This document shows positions 28,946 through 37,859 of a stretch of DNA of 64,000 bases, piece after piece. Position numbers and translations under genes: made by a program. Source of the DNA: Sphingobacterium sp. (lineage in GTDB: Bacteria > Bacteroidota > Bacteroidia > Sphingobacteriales > Sphingobacteriaceae); NCBI GenBank assembly GCA_031286695.1, contig JAITTY010000006.1, positions 682,001 through 746,000 on the forward strand. The letters run 5' to 3'. Numbering within the stretch: position 1 is the stretch's first letter; the number at the start of each line of letters is the position of its first letter. The notes below the pieces were generated by a model. That model did not search any database, was not told the origin of the DNA, and worked only from the letters and a program-made list of their open reading frames with translations.

Positions 28946-29880
28946 GAATTACAGGGACATTTATTGACGAGATTTCCCACGATATTCCGCACCAGAATTG
29001 GGGGCCGGAAGAGTGGGATCGGGATTTTGCATATATGAAGGCAATTGGTATAGACACTGTTATTATGATTCGCAGTGGCTATCGTAAATTTATAACCTAT
29101 CCATCGGCTTATCTGATGGACAAATATGGCTGTTTTAAACCATCGTTGGATCTTGTAGAGCTTTATCTGCAGCTTGCAGACAAGTATGATATGAAATTCT
29201 ATTTTGGACTTTATGACAGCGGTATTTATTGGGAAACAGGAGATCTGAGTCACGAAATCGATTCCAATCAATATGTAATTGAAGAGGTTTGGGCTAAATA
29301 TGGGCATTATAAAAGCTTCGGTGGATGGTATATCAGTACGGAAATCAGCCGTAAAACGAAAGGGGCTGTTCATGCTTTTCGTACACTTGGGTTACAGTGC
29401 AAGGCAGTCAGTGGGGGCTTGCCGACATTTATATCGCCCTGGATTGATGGGAAAAAAGCTGTACTTGCCGCTTCTCCCGAGCTTAGTAAAGCCGATGCAG
29501 TTTCGGTATTGGAACACGAACGGGAATGGGGCGAAATTTTTGAAGGTATACAAGGAGCTGTCGACGCAGTGGCCTTTCAGGATGGACACATTGATTACGA
29601 TGAGCTTCCCGATTTCTTTGAGGTCAATAAGAAATTGGCTGATAAATATGGTATGGCCTGTTGGACGAATGCCGAATCTTTTGACCGGGATATGCCGATC
29701 AAATTCTTGCCGATCAAATTTGATAAACTAAAGCTAAAACTTGAAGCTGCAGCAAAAGCTGGTTATGATAAAGCTATTACTTTCGAATTTTCTCACTTTA
29801 TGAGTCCACAATCCGCTTATTTACAAGCAGGACACCTTTACAATCGGTACCGAGAATATGCACTGCACCATAATTGGTGA
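28942..29880 (+). CDS. DUF4434-family protein, probable TIM-barrel
   Basis: 312 residues from the coupled ATG at 28942. It has no signal peptide: it begins MRITGTFIDEISHDIPHQNWG, so it is probably cytoplasmic although many DUF4434 proteins are exported. The motifs ITGTFIDEIS, GIDTVIMIRSGYRKFITYPS, KFYFGLYDSGIYW and GGWYISTEISRK are those of DUF4434, a barrel fold distantly related to glycoside hydrolases; conserved acidic residues (Glu in STEIS, Glu in FEFSH) could be catalytic. Function is not established. Position inside the operon points to a role on an imported sugar or oligosaccharide. Confidence 0.8.
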   Translation: MRITGTFIDEISHDIPHQNWGPEEWDRDFAYMKAIGIDTVIMIRSGYRKFITYPSAYLMDKYGCFKPSLDLVELYLQLADKYDMKFYFGLYDSGIYWETGDLSHEIDSNQYVIEEVWAKYGHYKSFGGWYISTEISRKTKGAVHAFRTLGLQCKAVSGGLPTFISPWIDGKKAVLAASPELSKADAVSVLEHEREWGEIFEGIQGAVDAVAFQDGHIDYDELPDFFEVNKKLADKYGMACWTNAESFDRDMPIKFLPIKFDKLKLKLEAAAKAGYDKAITFEFSHFMSPQSAYLQAGHLYNRYREYALHHNW

Positions 29881-29985
29881 TAGGGGTCGCGTGTTTACAA
29901 GACGCAAAATGACGACAAAAGCAATCTAGAAGAAGTCAGAGAACAAGAAATAGCATTATTGATAAGAGTAGGCCAGCGATTTTAA

Positions 29986-31182
29986 ATGGCCTTTAAAGAG
30001 CAAATTCATTTATATATGAATCATTATAGTACAATTTATAAAGACGAATTATTTAATCATATTCTTCCTTTCTGGACGGAGCATTCGCTCGATAGGGAGT
30101 ATGGTGGCTATTTTACCTGTCTGGATAGAAGAGGTGGAGTTTTTGATACGGATAAGTTTATGTGGCTGCAGGGGCGGCAAGTTTGGCTCTTTTCGAGTAT
30201 TTACAACAAAATTGAAACACGGTCATCCTGGTTGGATATTGCAGTTCATGGGGCCAGCTTTATGGAAAAACATGGACGTGACGAAGAGGGAAACTGGTAT
30301 TTTTCACTTGATCGACAAGGAAAGGCACTTGTGCAGCCCTATAATATTTTTTCCGATTGTTTTGCAGCCATGGGATTTGGGGCCCTGTATACAGCAACTC
30401 AGGAGCAGCGTTACGCGGAAATTGCGCAAGATACCTTTCATAATATATTGAAACGTCGAACACATACCAAGGGGATATACGATAAGGCTGTTCCAGGGAT
30501 ACGTCCATCAAAGAATTTTGCTTTGCCCATGATCTTGAGCAATCTCTCCATCGAACTGGAGCATTTATTGGAACCTAACCTGGTGCAGGGATTGATCGAG
30601 GACATCGTGGTCGAGGTAATGGATGTATTTTATAAAGAGGAGCAGGGGCTTGTCTTTGAAAATGTAAGTCCCAATGGTTCATTGCTGGATAGTTTTGAAG
30701 GAAGATTGCTCAATCCGGGACATGCAATAGAGGCCATGTGGTTTATGATGGATCTGGGGGAAAGATTGCAGCGACCAGCGTTGATTGAAAAAGCCATGCG
30801 TATTGGTCTTCGTATGTTGGAACATGGATGGGATGAGAAATATGGAGGTATATTCTACTTTATGGATGCGCAGGGTAAACCAACCCAACAGTTGGAATGG
30901 GACCAGAAGTTATGGTGGGTACACTGTGAAACACTGGTATGTATGGCGAAAGCTTGGGTACTGACGGGTAATGAAGAGGCTAAACGTTGGTTTGAACGAG
31001 TTCATGAATATACTTGGACGCATTTTAGGGACCCCGAACATGGCGAATGGTTTGGCTATCTCAATCGAAGAGGTGAGGTATTACTCGATCTCAAAGGCGG
31101 AAAATGGAAGGGATGCTTTCATGTACCTCGTGCCTTATGGAAGGTATATGAGGTGTTTGAAAAAGCAAAAATAATCGTGTAA
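29986..31182 (+). CDS. N-acylglucosamine 2-epimerase (AGE/RnBP family)
   Basis: Cytoplasmic (alpha/alpha)6-barrel epimerase interconverting GlcNAc and ManNAc. The segment HSLDREYGGYFTCLDRRGGVF followed by DTDKFMWLQGRQVWLFSSIYN is diagnostic of the RnBP branch rather than cellobiose 2-epimerases. Active-site histidines expected late in the fold are seen in NPGHAIEAMWF and in WWVHCETL and GCFHVPRALW. 398 residues is the typical length. Bacteroidota that use host sialic acid carry this enzyme (NanE type) to feed ManNAc into the GlcNAc route. The gene lies 105 bases after DUF4434 and 10 before CstA. The lyase and kinase of that pathway are not in the window. Confidence 0.88.
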   Translation: MAFKEQIHLYMNHYSTIYKDELFNHILPFWTEHSLDREYGGYFTCLDRRGGVFDTDKFMWLQGRQVWLFSSIYNKIETRSSWLDIAVHGASFMEKHGRDEEGNWYFSLDRQGKALVQPYNIFSDCFAAMGFGALYTATQEQRYAEIAQDTFHNILKRRTHTKGIYDKAVPGIRPSKNFALPMILSNLSIELEHLLEPNLVQGLIEDIVVEVMDVFYKEEQGLVFENVSPNGSLLDSFEGRLLNPGHAIEAMWFMMDLGERLQRPALIEKAMRIGLRMLEHGWDEKYGGIFYFMDAQGKPTQQLEWDQKLWWVHCETLVCMAKAWVLTGNEEAKRWFERVHEYTWTHFRDPEHGEWFGYLNRRGEVLLDLKGGKWKGCFHVPRALWKVYEVFEKAKIIV

Positions 31183-31192
31183 CTTAACTGGT

Positions 31193-33034
31193 ATGGATGC
31201 TCTCAATGGAATAAATGCGTTGACCTTAGTTTTCGCAGCGATATTGATCTTTGCGATCTCGTATCGTTTTTATGGCTTGTTTCTAGCAAATAAGCTGCTC
31301 AGGTTGAATGGAAGTCGCCAGACACCGGCGGTGGAGTTTGCTGATGGACATGATTATGTGAAAACCGATAAAAAAGTGTTGTTTGGCCATCATTTCGCAG
31401 CTATAGCTGCTGCAGGACCATTAGTTGGTCCAGTTCTTGCCGCCCAGTTTGGTTATCTGCCGGGTGCACTGTGGATATTAATTGGTTGTGTATTAGGCGG
31501 CGGTGTGCACGATATGGTGGTACTTTTTGCCTCCGTTCGGCATAAGGGCGAAAGTTTGGCTACGATCGCATCCAAAGAGGTCAGCAAACCTATTGGAACT
31601 ATTGCAGGTATTGCTGTTCTGTTTATTTTGATTCTAACCCTGGCAGGCTTGTCCCTAGCCTGTATAAGTGCCATGCACGAGGCTCCTTGGTCACTATTTA
31701 CCATTGTGCTAACCATGCCAATTGCCATACTGATGGGGTTGATGATGCGTTATCGGGAAGGGTCGGTCACCTTGGCGAGTATAATTGGCGGTATCTTGCT
31801 TATTGCAGGTATTATAGCCGGTCATCATCTGATGCAGGTTCCAACTTTTCATGCACTTTTCAACTGGGATGTGAAAACGATCTCTATCGGTATTGCTGTA
31901 TATGGTTTCTTCGCTTCAGTATTGCCCATCTGGCTATTATTGGTTCCGAGAGACTACCTTTCTACCTATCTCAAAATAGGTACAATTATTATGCTGACGG
32001 TAGGAATATTTTTTGTTGCACCAACAATTCAGATGCCCGCCTTGACCTCATTTATCCATGGTGGCGGACCCGTAATTTCAGGACCTGTCTTGCCCTTTAT
32101 CTTTATTGTGATTGCCTGTGGAGCCATATCGGGATTTCACGCTATTATCGCAACCGGGACGACACCCAAAATGATTGGCAATGAACGCGAAATCTTATTT
32201 GTGGGTTATGGTGCCATGCTTGTTGAGGGTTTTGTGGCTCTTATGGCTTTGATTGCTGCATGTACATTAATGCCTGGTGATTATTTTGCAATCAATACGC
32301 CGGTAGCCGATTATGCACAGTTTCTAGCGCAGCACCCCCATCTTTCAGCTGTGGATTTACCGCATTTTATAGACAGAATAGGTGTAGATCTGCACGGTAG
32401 GACGGGCGGAGCAGTGTCGTTGGCTGTAGGAATGGCACATATTTTTGATAAGGTTCCCTTTATGGAAGATATAATGGCGTACTGGTATAATTTCGCGATT
32501 ATGTTTGAAGCGGTATTTATTCTAACCGCAATTGATGCAGGAACAAGGGTAGGTAGGTTTTTTTTACAGGAAATGCTTGGCGGGATCTTTCCCAAATTTA
32601 GCGATAAAAACTGGAAACCCGGAGTATGGATCTGCAGTGCCCTATTTACGTTTTCATGGGGTTATCTGGTCTATACCGGAAACGTGAGCAGCATTTGGCC
32701 GCTGTTTGGTATCAGCAATCAGTTGCTGGCTGCCTGCGGCCTCATCGTATGCACAACCATGCTGATCCGGATGAACCGGCGAAAGTATGTGCTGTTTGCT
32801 GCCATCCCGGGAGTTTTTATGGCGATTATTACCTTTTGGGCAGGCTATCTCCAGGTTGTACAGGGTTATTTACCCAAAGAACAATATCTATTGGCAGCCT
32901 TAGCTATTGCTGCGATGTCACTTATGGCAATCGTTTTTATTGGAACATTTAAAAAGTGGATATACCTGGTTCAAAAGAAAGACCAAGTGAAAGATCAGTA
33001 TGGAGAGCTGGTAAAGGAGGTTGTAGAACGTTAA
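31193..33034 (+). CDS. cstA: carbon starvation protein A, CstA family transporter
   Basis: 613-residue inner-membrane transporter with about 16 hydrophobic segments. The family signature HDYVKTDKKVLFGHHFAAIAAAGPLVGPVLAAQFGYLPG is present at residues 50-90, together with GGGVHDMVVLFASVRHKG. CstA and its homologue BtsT carry pyruvate or peptides in other bacteria. In-operon location right behind the ManNAc epimerase is unusual. A perfect hairpin terminator follows and is shared with the convergent ROK gene. Confidence 0.93.
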   Translation: MDALNGINALTLVFAAILIFAISYRFYGLFLANKLLRLNGSRQTPAVEFADGHDYVKTDKKVLFGHHFAAIAAAGPLVGPVLAAQFGYLPGALWILIGCVLGGGVHDMVVLFASVRHKGESLATIASKEVSKPIGTIAGIAVLFILILTLAGLSLACISAMHEAPWSLFTIVLTMPIAILMGLMMRYREGSVTLASIIGGILLIAGIIAGHHLMQVPTFHALFNWDVKTISIGIAVYGFFASVLPIWLLLVPRDYLSTYLKIGTIIMLTVGIFFVAPTIQMPALTSFIHGGGPVISGPVLPFIFIVIACGAISGFHAIIATGTTPKMIGNEREILFVGYGAMLVEGFVALMALIAACTLMPGDYFAINTPVADYAQFLAQHPHLSAVDLPHFIDRIGVDLHGRTGGAVSLAVGMAHIFDKVPFMEDIMAYWYNFAIMFEAVFILTAIDAGTRVGRFFLQEMLGGIFPKFSDKNWKPGVWICSALFTFSWGYLVYTGNVSSIWPLFGISNQLLAACGLIVCTTMLIRMNRRKYVLFAAIPGVFMAIITFWAGYLQVVQGYLPKEQYLLAALAIAAMSLMAIVFIGTFKKWIYLVQKKDQVKDQYGELVKEVVER

Positions 33035-33038
33035 AGCA

Positions 33039-33073
33039 GCGTGGATTAGACAAATCCACGCTATATTTTTTTA
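33039..33073 (+). terminator. rho-independent terminator after cstA
   Basis: GCGTGGATT (33039-33047) pairs perfectly with AATCCACGC (33053-33061), then TATA and seven T. The T-run enters the end of the convergent ROK gene. Confidence 0.85.
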
Positions 33074-34300
33074 ATCAATGATGGAGAGCAGACGATCTCG
33101 AATAAGCAGGCAGGCACCAAAAGCGGCAAGCTTCTCCCCATTGTTTGAATAGGCTAGTTTAGTGTCTTTGTTGACAATGGATAAAGAAAATTTATTGACT
33201 GCATTTTTTAATGGTAGCATCAAATATTCTTCGCTTTTGGCTAAAATACCACCTATAATAATGATTTCCGGATTGAAGATATTGATCAATGTTGCTAGTC
33301 CACGACCTAATTTTTCACCTAGTTCATTGATTAACTCAATTGCTAGATTATCATCCTTTTTTGCCGCAGCAATAATATCACTGAGGCGGATATCATCTAC
33401 ATTATTAAATTTTTTGGTTAAGCTGCTAGTCGCACCATTTTTTAGTTCTGCCACGACGCGATTTCTAAGTGCAAATCCCGAAGCTTCGGTTTCCAAACAG
33501 CCTTTTTTTCCACAACGGCAGATGATGTCGTTATCAAAAATGGGAATATGACCAAATTCACCTGAGAAACCCGATTTACCATAATAGATTTTTCCGTTGA
33601 TCAATATACCCAATCCGATCCCATTATCAACATTGACAAAAAGTGCATCCTTCTCGTCCTTTAAAATTCCGCTGGAAAATTCGCCATAGGCAAGCGCCTT
33701 ACTGTCGTTTTCCAGATACGTGCGCAACTGCAGCTCCTGCTCAAAATATTTTGATAATGGGTCCTCATAAAAATTGAAATAACTGTAGGAGTAGCCCGTG
33801 CGATAATTGATGCGTCCGGATAAATTGATCCCTACGCCAAGTATTTTATCTTTTGGGATATGATGGGCAGCGATAAACTGGTTGATTTCCTGACATATAT
33901 TTTGGAGCGATTCCTGATTATTTTCTAAGCGATGCGGAATTTCCTCTTGCGTGGCGATAATATCTTTTTTCATGTTCATGACCACAATACTGAGGTGATC
34001 GTGACTTACCTGCACACCCACAAAAAATGCTGCATTTGGAAGGAGACCATAAGAATTTGGTTTTCGGCCAATGCCCGAAGTGGACTTTCCATTATCCTGA
34101 ACCAGGGCATCTTCAATTAGTTCGTTGATGCATTCGTTGATCTTAGGAATACTGATGTTGAATTCCTTGCTCAATTCTGGGATGGTCGAAGGACCTTTGG
34201 TCGCAAAAAAGGTTAATATTTCCTTTTTTAGCAATATGTTTTTATACGCGACACCGCTATAGCTTGCATCATGTAAGTCACTCAAAAATTTTATGCCCAT
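33071..34300 (-). CDS. ROK-family transcriptional repressor (NagC/Mlc/XylR type)
   Basis: 409 residues: an N-terminal winged helix (about 25-75, STIPELSKEFNISIPKINECINEL) and a ROK sugar-kinase-like domain (about 90-400) with GVQVSHDHLSIVVMNM (phosphate loop-like), ENDSKALAYGEF, NGKIYYGKSGFSGEFGHIP and the zinc motif CRCGKKGCLETEAS. ROK regulators bind an amino sugar or its phosphate and release the operator. The gene is convergent with the catabolic block and divergent from the second susC, with an inverted repeat between. It probably controls one or both. Being HTH-bearing, it is a regulator, not the ROK kinase. Confidence 0.9.
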   Translation of the reverse strand: MGIKFLSDLHDASYSGVAYKNILLKKEILTFFATKGPSTIPELSKEFNISIPKINECINELIEDALVQDNGKSTSGIGRKPNSYGLLPNAAFFVGVQVSHDHLSIVVMNMKKDIIATQEEIPHRLENNQESLQNICQEINQFIAAHHIPKDKILGVGINLSGRINYRTGYSYSYFNFYEDPLSKYFEQELQLRTYLENDSKALAYGEFSSGILKDEKDALFVNVDNGIGLGILINGKIYYGKSGFSGEFGHIPIFDNDIICRCGKKGCLETEASGFALRNRVVAELKNGATSSLTKKFNNVDDIRLSDIIAAAKKDDNLAIELINELGEKLGRGLATLINIFNPEIIIIGGILAKSEEYLMLPLKNAVNKFSLSIVNKDTKLAYSNNGEKLAAFGACLLIRDRLLSIID

Positions 34301-34400
34301 AACTTTGTTACGCTATCTTCTGGGTAAATATAACAAATATCTCATCATGGTAAATTAAGTTTGTGTTTTTTCTTTTTTAGTAAGCTTGAATTAATAAAAA

Positions 34401-34443
34401 AAATTAGAAATAATTTGAATATTTAAAATATTATTTCTTATTT
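34401..34443. promoter_or_regulatory. candidate ROK operator: 14-bp inverted repeat
   Basis: AAATTAGAAATAAT (34401-34414) and ATTATTTCTTATTT (34430-34443) are inverted copies with 13 of 14 bases matching, 15 bases apart; the spacer TTGAATATTTAAAAT continues the symmetry in part (AATATT core). ROK regulators such as NagC bind AT-rich dyads of this type. It lies 100 bases from the ROK start and 184 from the second SusC start. Rest of the 326-base gap: a -7-like TAAGTTTG at 34356-34363 (plus strand) without a clear -33 element; otherwise nothing recognised. Confidence 0.6.
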
Positions 34444-34626
34444 AGTGTTGTATAAATAATATACCTAATAATTGTAAACCAAAATACGTTGCCCCGTTAC
34501 CTGTCAGAAGGTTGAGTGTTTTATCCAAAATAGCATCCTTGGAAAACGTCTGATTGTAGTACGGGTAACCGAAATGACCATAAATACTATTTTTTTAACA
34601 TAACACTATTTTTTCATTCCTAAATT

Positions 34627-37600
34627 ATGAAACCAACACATGTAAAACGCAGGTATCTCTTTAAGGCTTTGGGATTAATCATTGTTTTTATGCAATCCGC
34701 TATTAGCTTTGCTCAATCCATTGTAAACGGTACCATACGCAATCGTGACGATCAGCCTATCGCCGGGGCTACGGTGAAAGTAGTGGGGACGTCTGCGACG
34801 ACGCGGACAGATCAGAAGGGGGAATTTACGGTGCAGGTAGAGCGATTGCCCGCTGAACTTCAGGTAAGTTATATCGGCTACCTTTCTCAGTCGCGAAAGA
34901 TTACAGCCGCTTTTGCACAAAATTTTGTATTGCAGACAGACGAACGTCAAATCGATGAAGTTGTCGTTGTTGCTTATGGTACGCAAAAGAAATCGAATGT
35001 AGTAGGATCAGTTGTGCAGATTGGAGGCGATCAGCTCAAAAAAGCGCCATCAATGAACTTGACCAATGCACTTGTGGGACGGGTTCCGGGATTAACGGCT
35101 TTACAGCAATCTGGGCGTCCGGGTGCTGATAATGCAACATTATACCTACGTGGTATAGGCACCTATGGTGGCAATAGAAACCCTTTGGTTATTGTCGACG
35201 ATATTGAACGGCCACTTTCTACCTTGGCTTATCTGGATCCAAGCGAAATTGAAACCATCTCCTTTCTTAAAGATGCGGTTTCCACTGCTGCTTATGGTGT
35301 TCAGGCTGCCAACGGAATTATTTTAGTCAAGACAAAAAACGGGCGAAAGGAACAGACAAAGGTTACCTATGACTTTGGTTACAGTATTGGGCAGAATACC
35401 CGTTTTCCGAAGTTTCTTAATGGACCGGACTATATGAACTGGTATAATAAGGGAACAGAGCTGGATAATGATTTCCTTCGAAATACGGGACAAAATGAAG
35501 TGCCTTACATCTACACACAGGAGCTCATTGATGCAGTAGCCAATGGAACCAATACAAATCCACTATTTGGAAATACAGATTGGATCGGTTTGTTGGCCGA
35601 TAATAATAGTTATTCACAACATCATGCCGCGACAATTTCGGGTGGCGCGAGTAAAACGCAGTATTTTGCCTCAGTGAGTCATATGAATCAAGATGGTGTC
35701 ATTGACAATACAAATTTCAAGCGTTACAACATTCGGACGAATCTCAAAAGTGAGCTCAACGAATACCTGACTGTTGGCTTGAATATTGGTTTGCGCAATC
35801 AAAATACCAATCTGCCGGGGATTTCGCCCGACAATTCGGCTTATATGAATCCATTTTATCAAGCGGTGCGTATGTTGCCCAATTTGCCTATGTATGCCCC
35901 CAATGGGCTTCCTGTAGCTTATCAGGCAGGAGCAGGGTGGGTCAATCCGATTGCCTCGGTCGCAAATTCAGGTTACCAACGGCTTAAAAGCAATATTTTT
36001 CAGGGAACAGCAAATATCGATTTTAAAGTTCCTGGAGTAACGGGCTTATTGGCAAAAGTTCAGGGAGCTTACGACTATAATTCAGATGAATCAAAATCTT
36101 GGTTGAGCCCTTATCCCACCATGGGCAGACAACGGGATCAGGTTGCTGGCGACTTTGTGGCTATGACCACATTGCCAGGGATCACCAAGACATCCCTTCG
36201 TCAGAGTTTTGCGGCCAGCTACCGAAGCACCTGGCAAGCGAGTTTAAATTATAACCGAACCTTTGGTGAACATAGCATTGGTGTTTTGGGCTTATATGAA
36301 TATGCGAAGACTCGTGGTAATCAATTTGGTGCCGGAGCAAGTAATTTCCCGATCACTATTATTCAGGAAATAGATTACGGATCTGCTGCGCAGGAGGATC
36401 TGATTAAATCGACAGGTTCCAGTGTTGCCGAATCAGCACGGGCGGGATTTGTTACCCGCTTGAACTATGCGTTCCGTGATCGCTATTTGGTGGAACTGGT
36501 GTCGCGTTGGGATGCTTCCGCTAATTTTGCTAAAGAGAACCGCTGGAAATCCTTCCCGGCCATTGGCTTTGGATGGGTCGTATCGAACGAGTCATTCTTT
36601 AAAGAGGCGCTTCCTTTTGCGGACTTTTTCAAAGTTAAAGGATCCATTGGACGAACCGGAAATGATCGGGCTCAGGTGGGCAGTTTCCCTTATATCAACA
36701 CGCTATCACAAAATGCTGTACCCGTTGTCGTCATAGATGGTAAGCCTGTAAAAGCACTTTATACGAATGCGCCTCAAAACCCGCTGTTGAAATGGGAGGA
36801 ATCCACCACATCCAATGTGGGATTTGAATCACGGTTTTTAAATGGCAAGTTTGGTTTTGATTTTGAATGGTTCTACCGCTATACTTCAGGCATATTAGGG
36901 CCAGTAGGGAATTTATATCCAGCCTCCATAGGCGGTTATTTTCCACTTCTCGCCAATATCGGCGAAGCCGACAATCGCGGATTTGATGCACAACTGCGTT
37001 ATAACGACCGTTTCGGTGAATTTAAGTTAGGTCTTACGGGTAATATCAACTGGGCAAAAAATCGGTACCTGAAGCTGGATGAAGCCAATGGTATACCGTC
37101 TTGGCAGAGCATGATCGGCAAACCGATTGGAACTAAAATTGGATTTGTAATGGATGGAATGGTACAAACCTGGGAAGAAGCCCGCAACACACCTTCCCCA
37201 AGTTCGGGTTTTATGGCTCCCGGTTTTTTCAAATTCAAAGATCTAAATGGCGATGGCCGGATTACGCGTACAGATGACATGACTTACATTGGGCGTTCCA
37301 ATGTTCCTGAATTGACATTCGGTTTAAATATCGACATGGCCTATAAAGGTTTTGATTTCTCCGCACTTTTACAAGGGGCAGCCCGGGTAGATGTGGCCTT
37401 GGCGGGAGCTTATGAAGGATCGTCAGGCACTTCTGGAGTAGAAGACAATACACCTTTTACCCGGCCTTTTTATAACTATGGTAATTCGCCTTATTTCTTG
37501 GTTGAAAACTCCTGGTGCGAAGACAATCCGAATGCTGAATTTCCACGTATGAGTGCCTATAAAGCAACAGGTATGTCTGCAAACAATGCAAATGCCAATT

Positions 37601-37836
37601 CAGGATGGATCAGAAAAGGAGATTATCTGCGACTTAAATCCGTACAGTTGGGATATACTTTCCCCAAAGGCCTATTAAATGCGGCCAAGATTGAACATGT
37701 GCGTGTATTTGCTTCGGGTTCAAATCTGTTCACATGGGATTATTTGAAATACCTTGACCCTGAAATGCCAAACGTCAACAATGGATTTTATCCACAGCAA
37801 AGGATTTTCGAATTTGGCTTAAGTGTTACCTTTTAA
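34627..37836 (+). CDS. SusC/RagA-type TonB-linked outer membrane receptor (second set)
   Basis: 1069 residues with signal peptide (ALGLIIVFMQSAISFAQ), carboxypeptidase-like domain (VNGTIRNRDDQPIAGATV to SYIGYLSQ), TonB-box region IDEVVVVAYGTQKKSNV, plug (VGSVVQIGGDQL, ATLYLRGIGTYGGN, FLKDAVSTAAYGVQAANGIILVKTK) and barrel ending RIFEFGLSVTF. No STN domain, so no direct anti-sigma signalling. It transports a glycan different from the first set, since barrel sequence is clearly diverged. It overlaps the SusD reading frame region by TAATG at its stop. Likely controlled from the divergent region holding the inverted repeat. Confidence 0.95.
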   Translation: MKPTHVKRRYLFKALGLIIVFMQSAISFAQSIVNGTIRNRDDQPIAGATVKVVGTSATTRTDQKGEFTVQVERLPAELQVSYIGYLSQSRKITAAFAQNFVLQTDERQIDEVVVVAYGTQKKSNVVGSVVQIGGDQLKKAPSMNLTNALVGRVPGLTALQQSGRPGADNATLYLRGIGTYGGNRNPLVIVDDIERPLSTLAYLDPSEIETISFLKDAVSTAAYGVQAANGIILVKTKNGRKEQTKVTYDFGYSIGQNTRFPKFLNGPDYMNWYNKGTELDNDFLRNTGQNEVPYIYTQELIDAVANGTNTNPLFGNTDWIGLLADNNSYSQHHAATISGGASKTQYFASVSHMNQDGVIDNTNFKRYNIRTNLKSELNEYLTVGLNIGLRNQNTNLPGISPDNSAYMNPFYQAVRMLPNLPMYAPNGLPVAYQAGAGWVNPIASVANSGYQRLKSNIFQGTANIDFKVPGVTGLLAKVQGAYDYNSDESKSWLSPYPTMGRQRDQVAGDFVAMTTLPGITKTSLRQSFAASYRSTWQASLNYNRTFGEHSIGVLGLYEYAKTRGNQFGAGASNFPITIIQEIDYGSAAQEDLIKSTGSSVAESARAGFVTRLNYAFRDRYLVELVSRWDASANFAKENRWKSFPAIGFGWVVSNESFFKEALPFADFFKVKGSIGRTGNDRAQVGSFPYINTLSQNAVPVVVIDGKPVKALYTNAPQNPLLKWEESTTSNVGFESRFLNGKFGFDFEWFYRYTSGILGPVGNLYPASIGGYFPLLANIGEADNRGFDAQLRYNDRFGEFKLGLTGNINWAKNRYLKLDEANGIPSWQSMIGKPIGTKIGFVMDGMVQTWEEARNTPSPSSGFMAPGFFKFKDLNGDGRITRTDDMTYIGRSNVPELTFGLNIDMAYKGFDFSALLQGAARVDVALAGAYEGSSGTSGVEDNTPFTRPFYNYGNSPYFLVENSWCEDNPNAEFPRMSAYKATGMSANNANANSGWIRKGDYLRLKSVQLGYTFPKGLLNAAKIEHVRVFASGSNLFTWDYLKYLDPEMPNVNNGFYPQQRIFEFGLSVTF

Positions 37837-37859
37837 TGTTCAATAACCATTATTTAAAG

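Noticed and set aside
29986..31182. cellobiose 2-epimerase
   Set aside because: Same superfamily, but the N-terminal DTDKFMWLQGRQVW segment and amino-sugar neighbourhood favour N-acylglucosamine 2-epimerase.
31687..32184. 165-codon plus-strand frame in the cstA gene
   Set aside because: Shifted frame of a well-supported membrane protein gene; sequence rich in Cys, Tyr and His as expected for such a shadow.
33071..34300. ROK sugar kinase (GlcNAc or ManNAc kinase)
   Set aside because: Although the ROK fold and zinc motif are present, an N-terminal winged helix of about 70 residues makes it a regulator.
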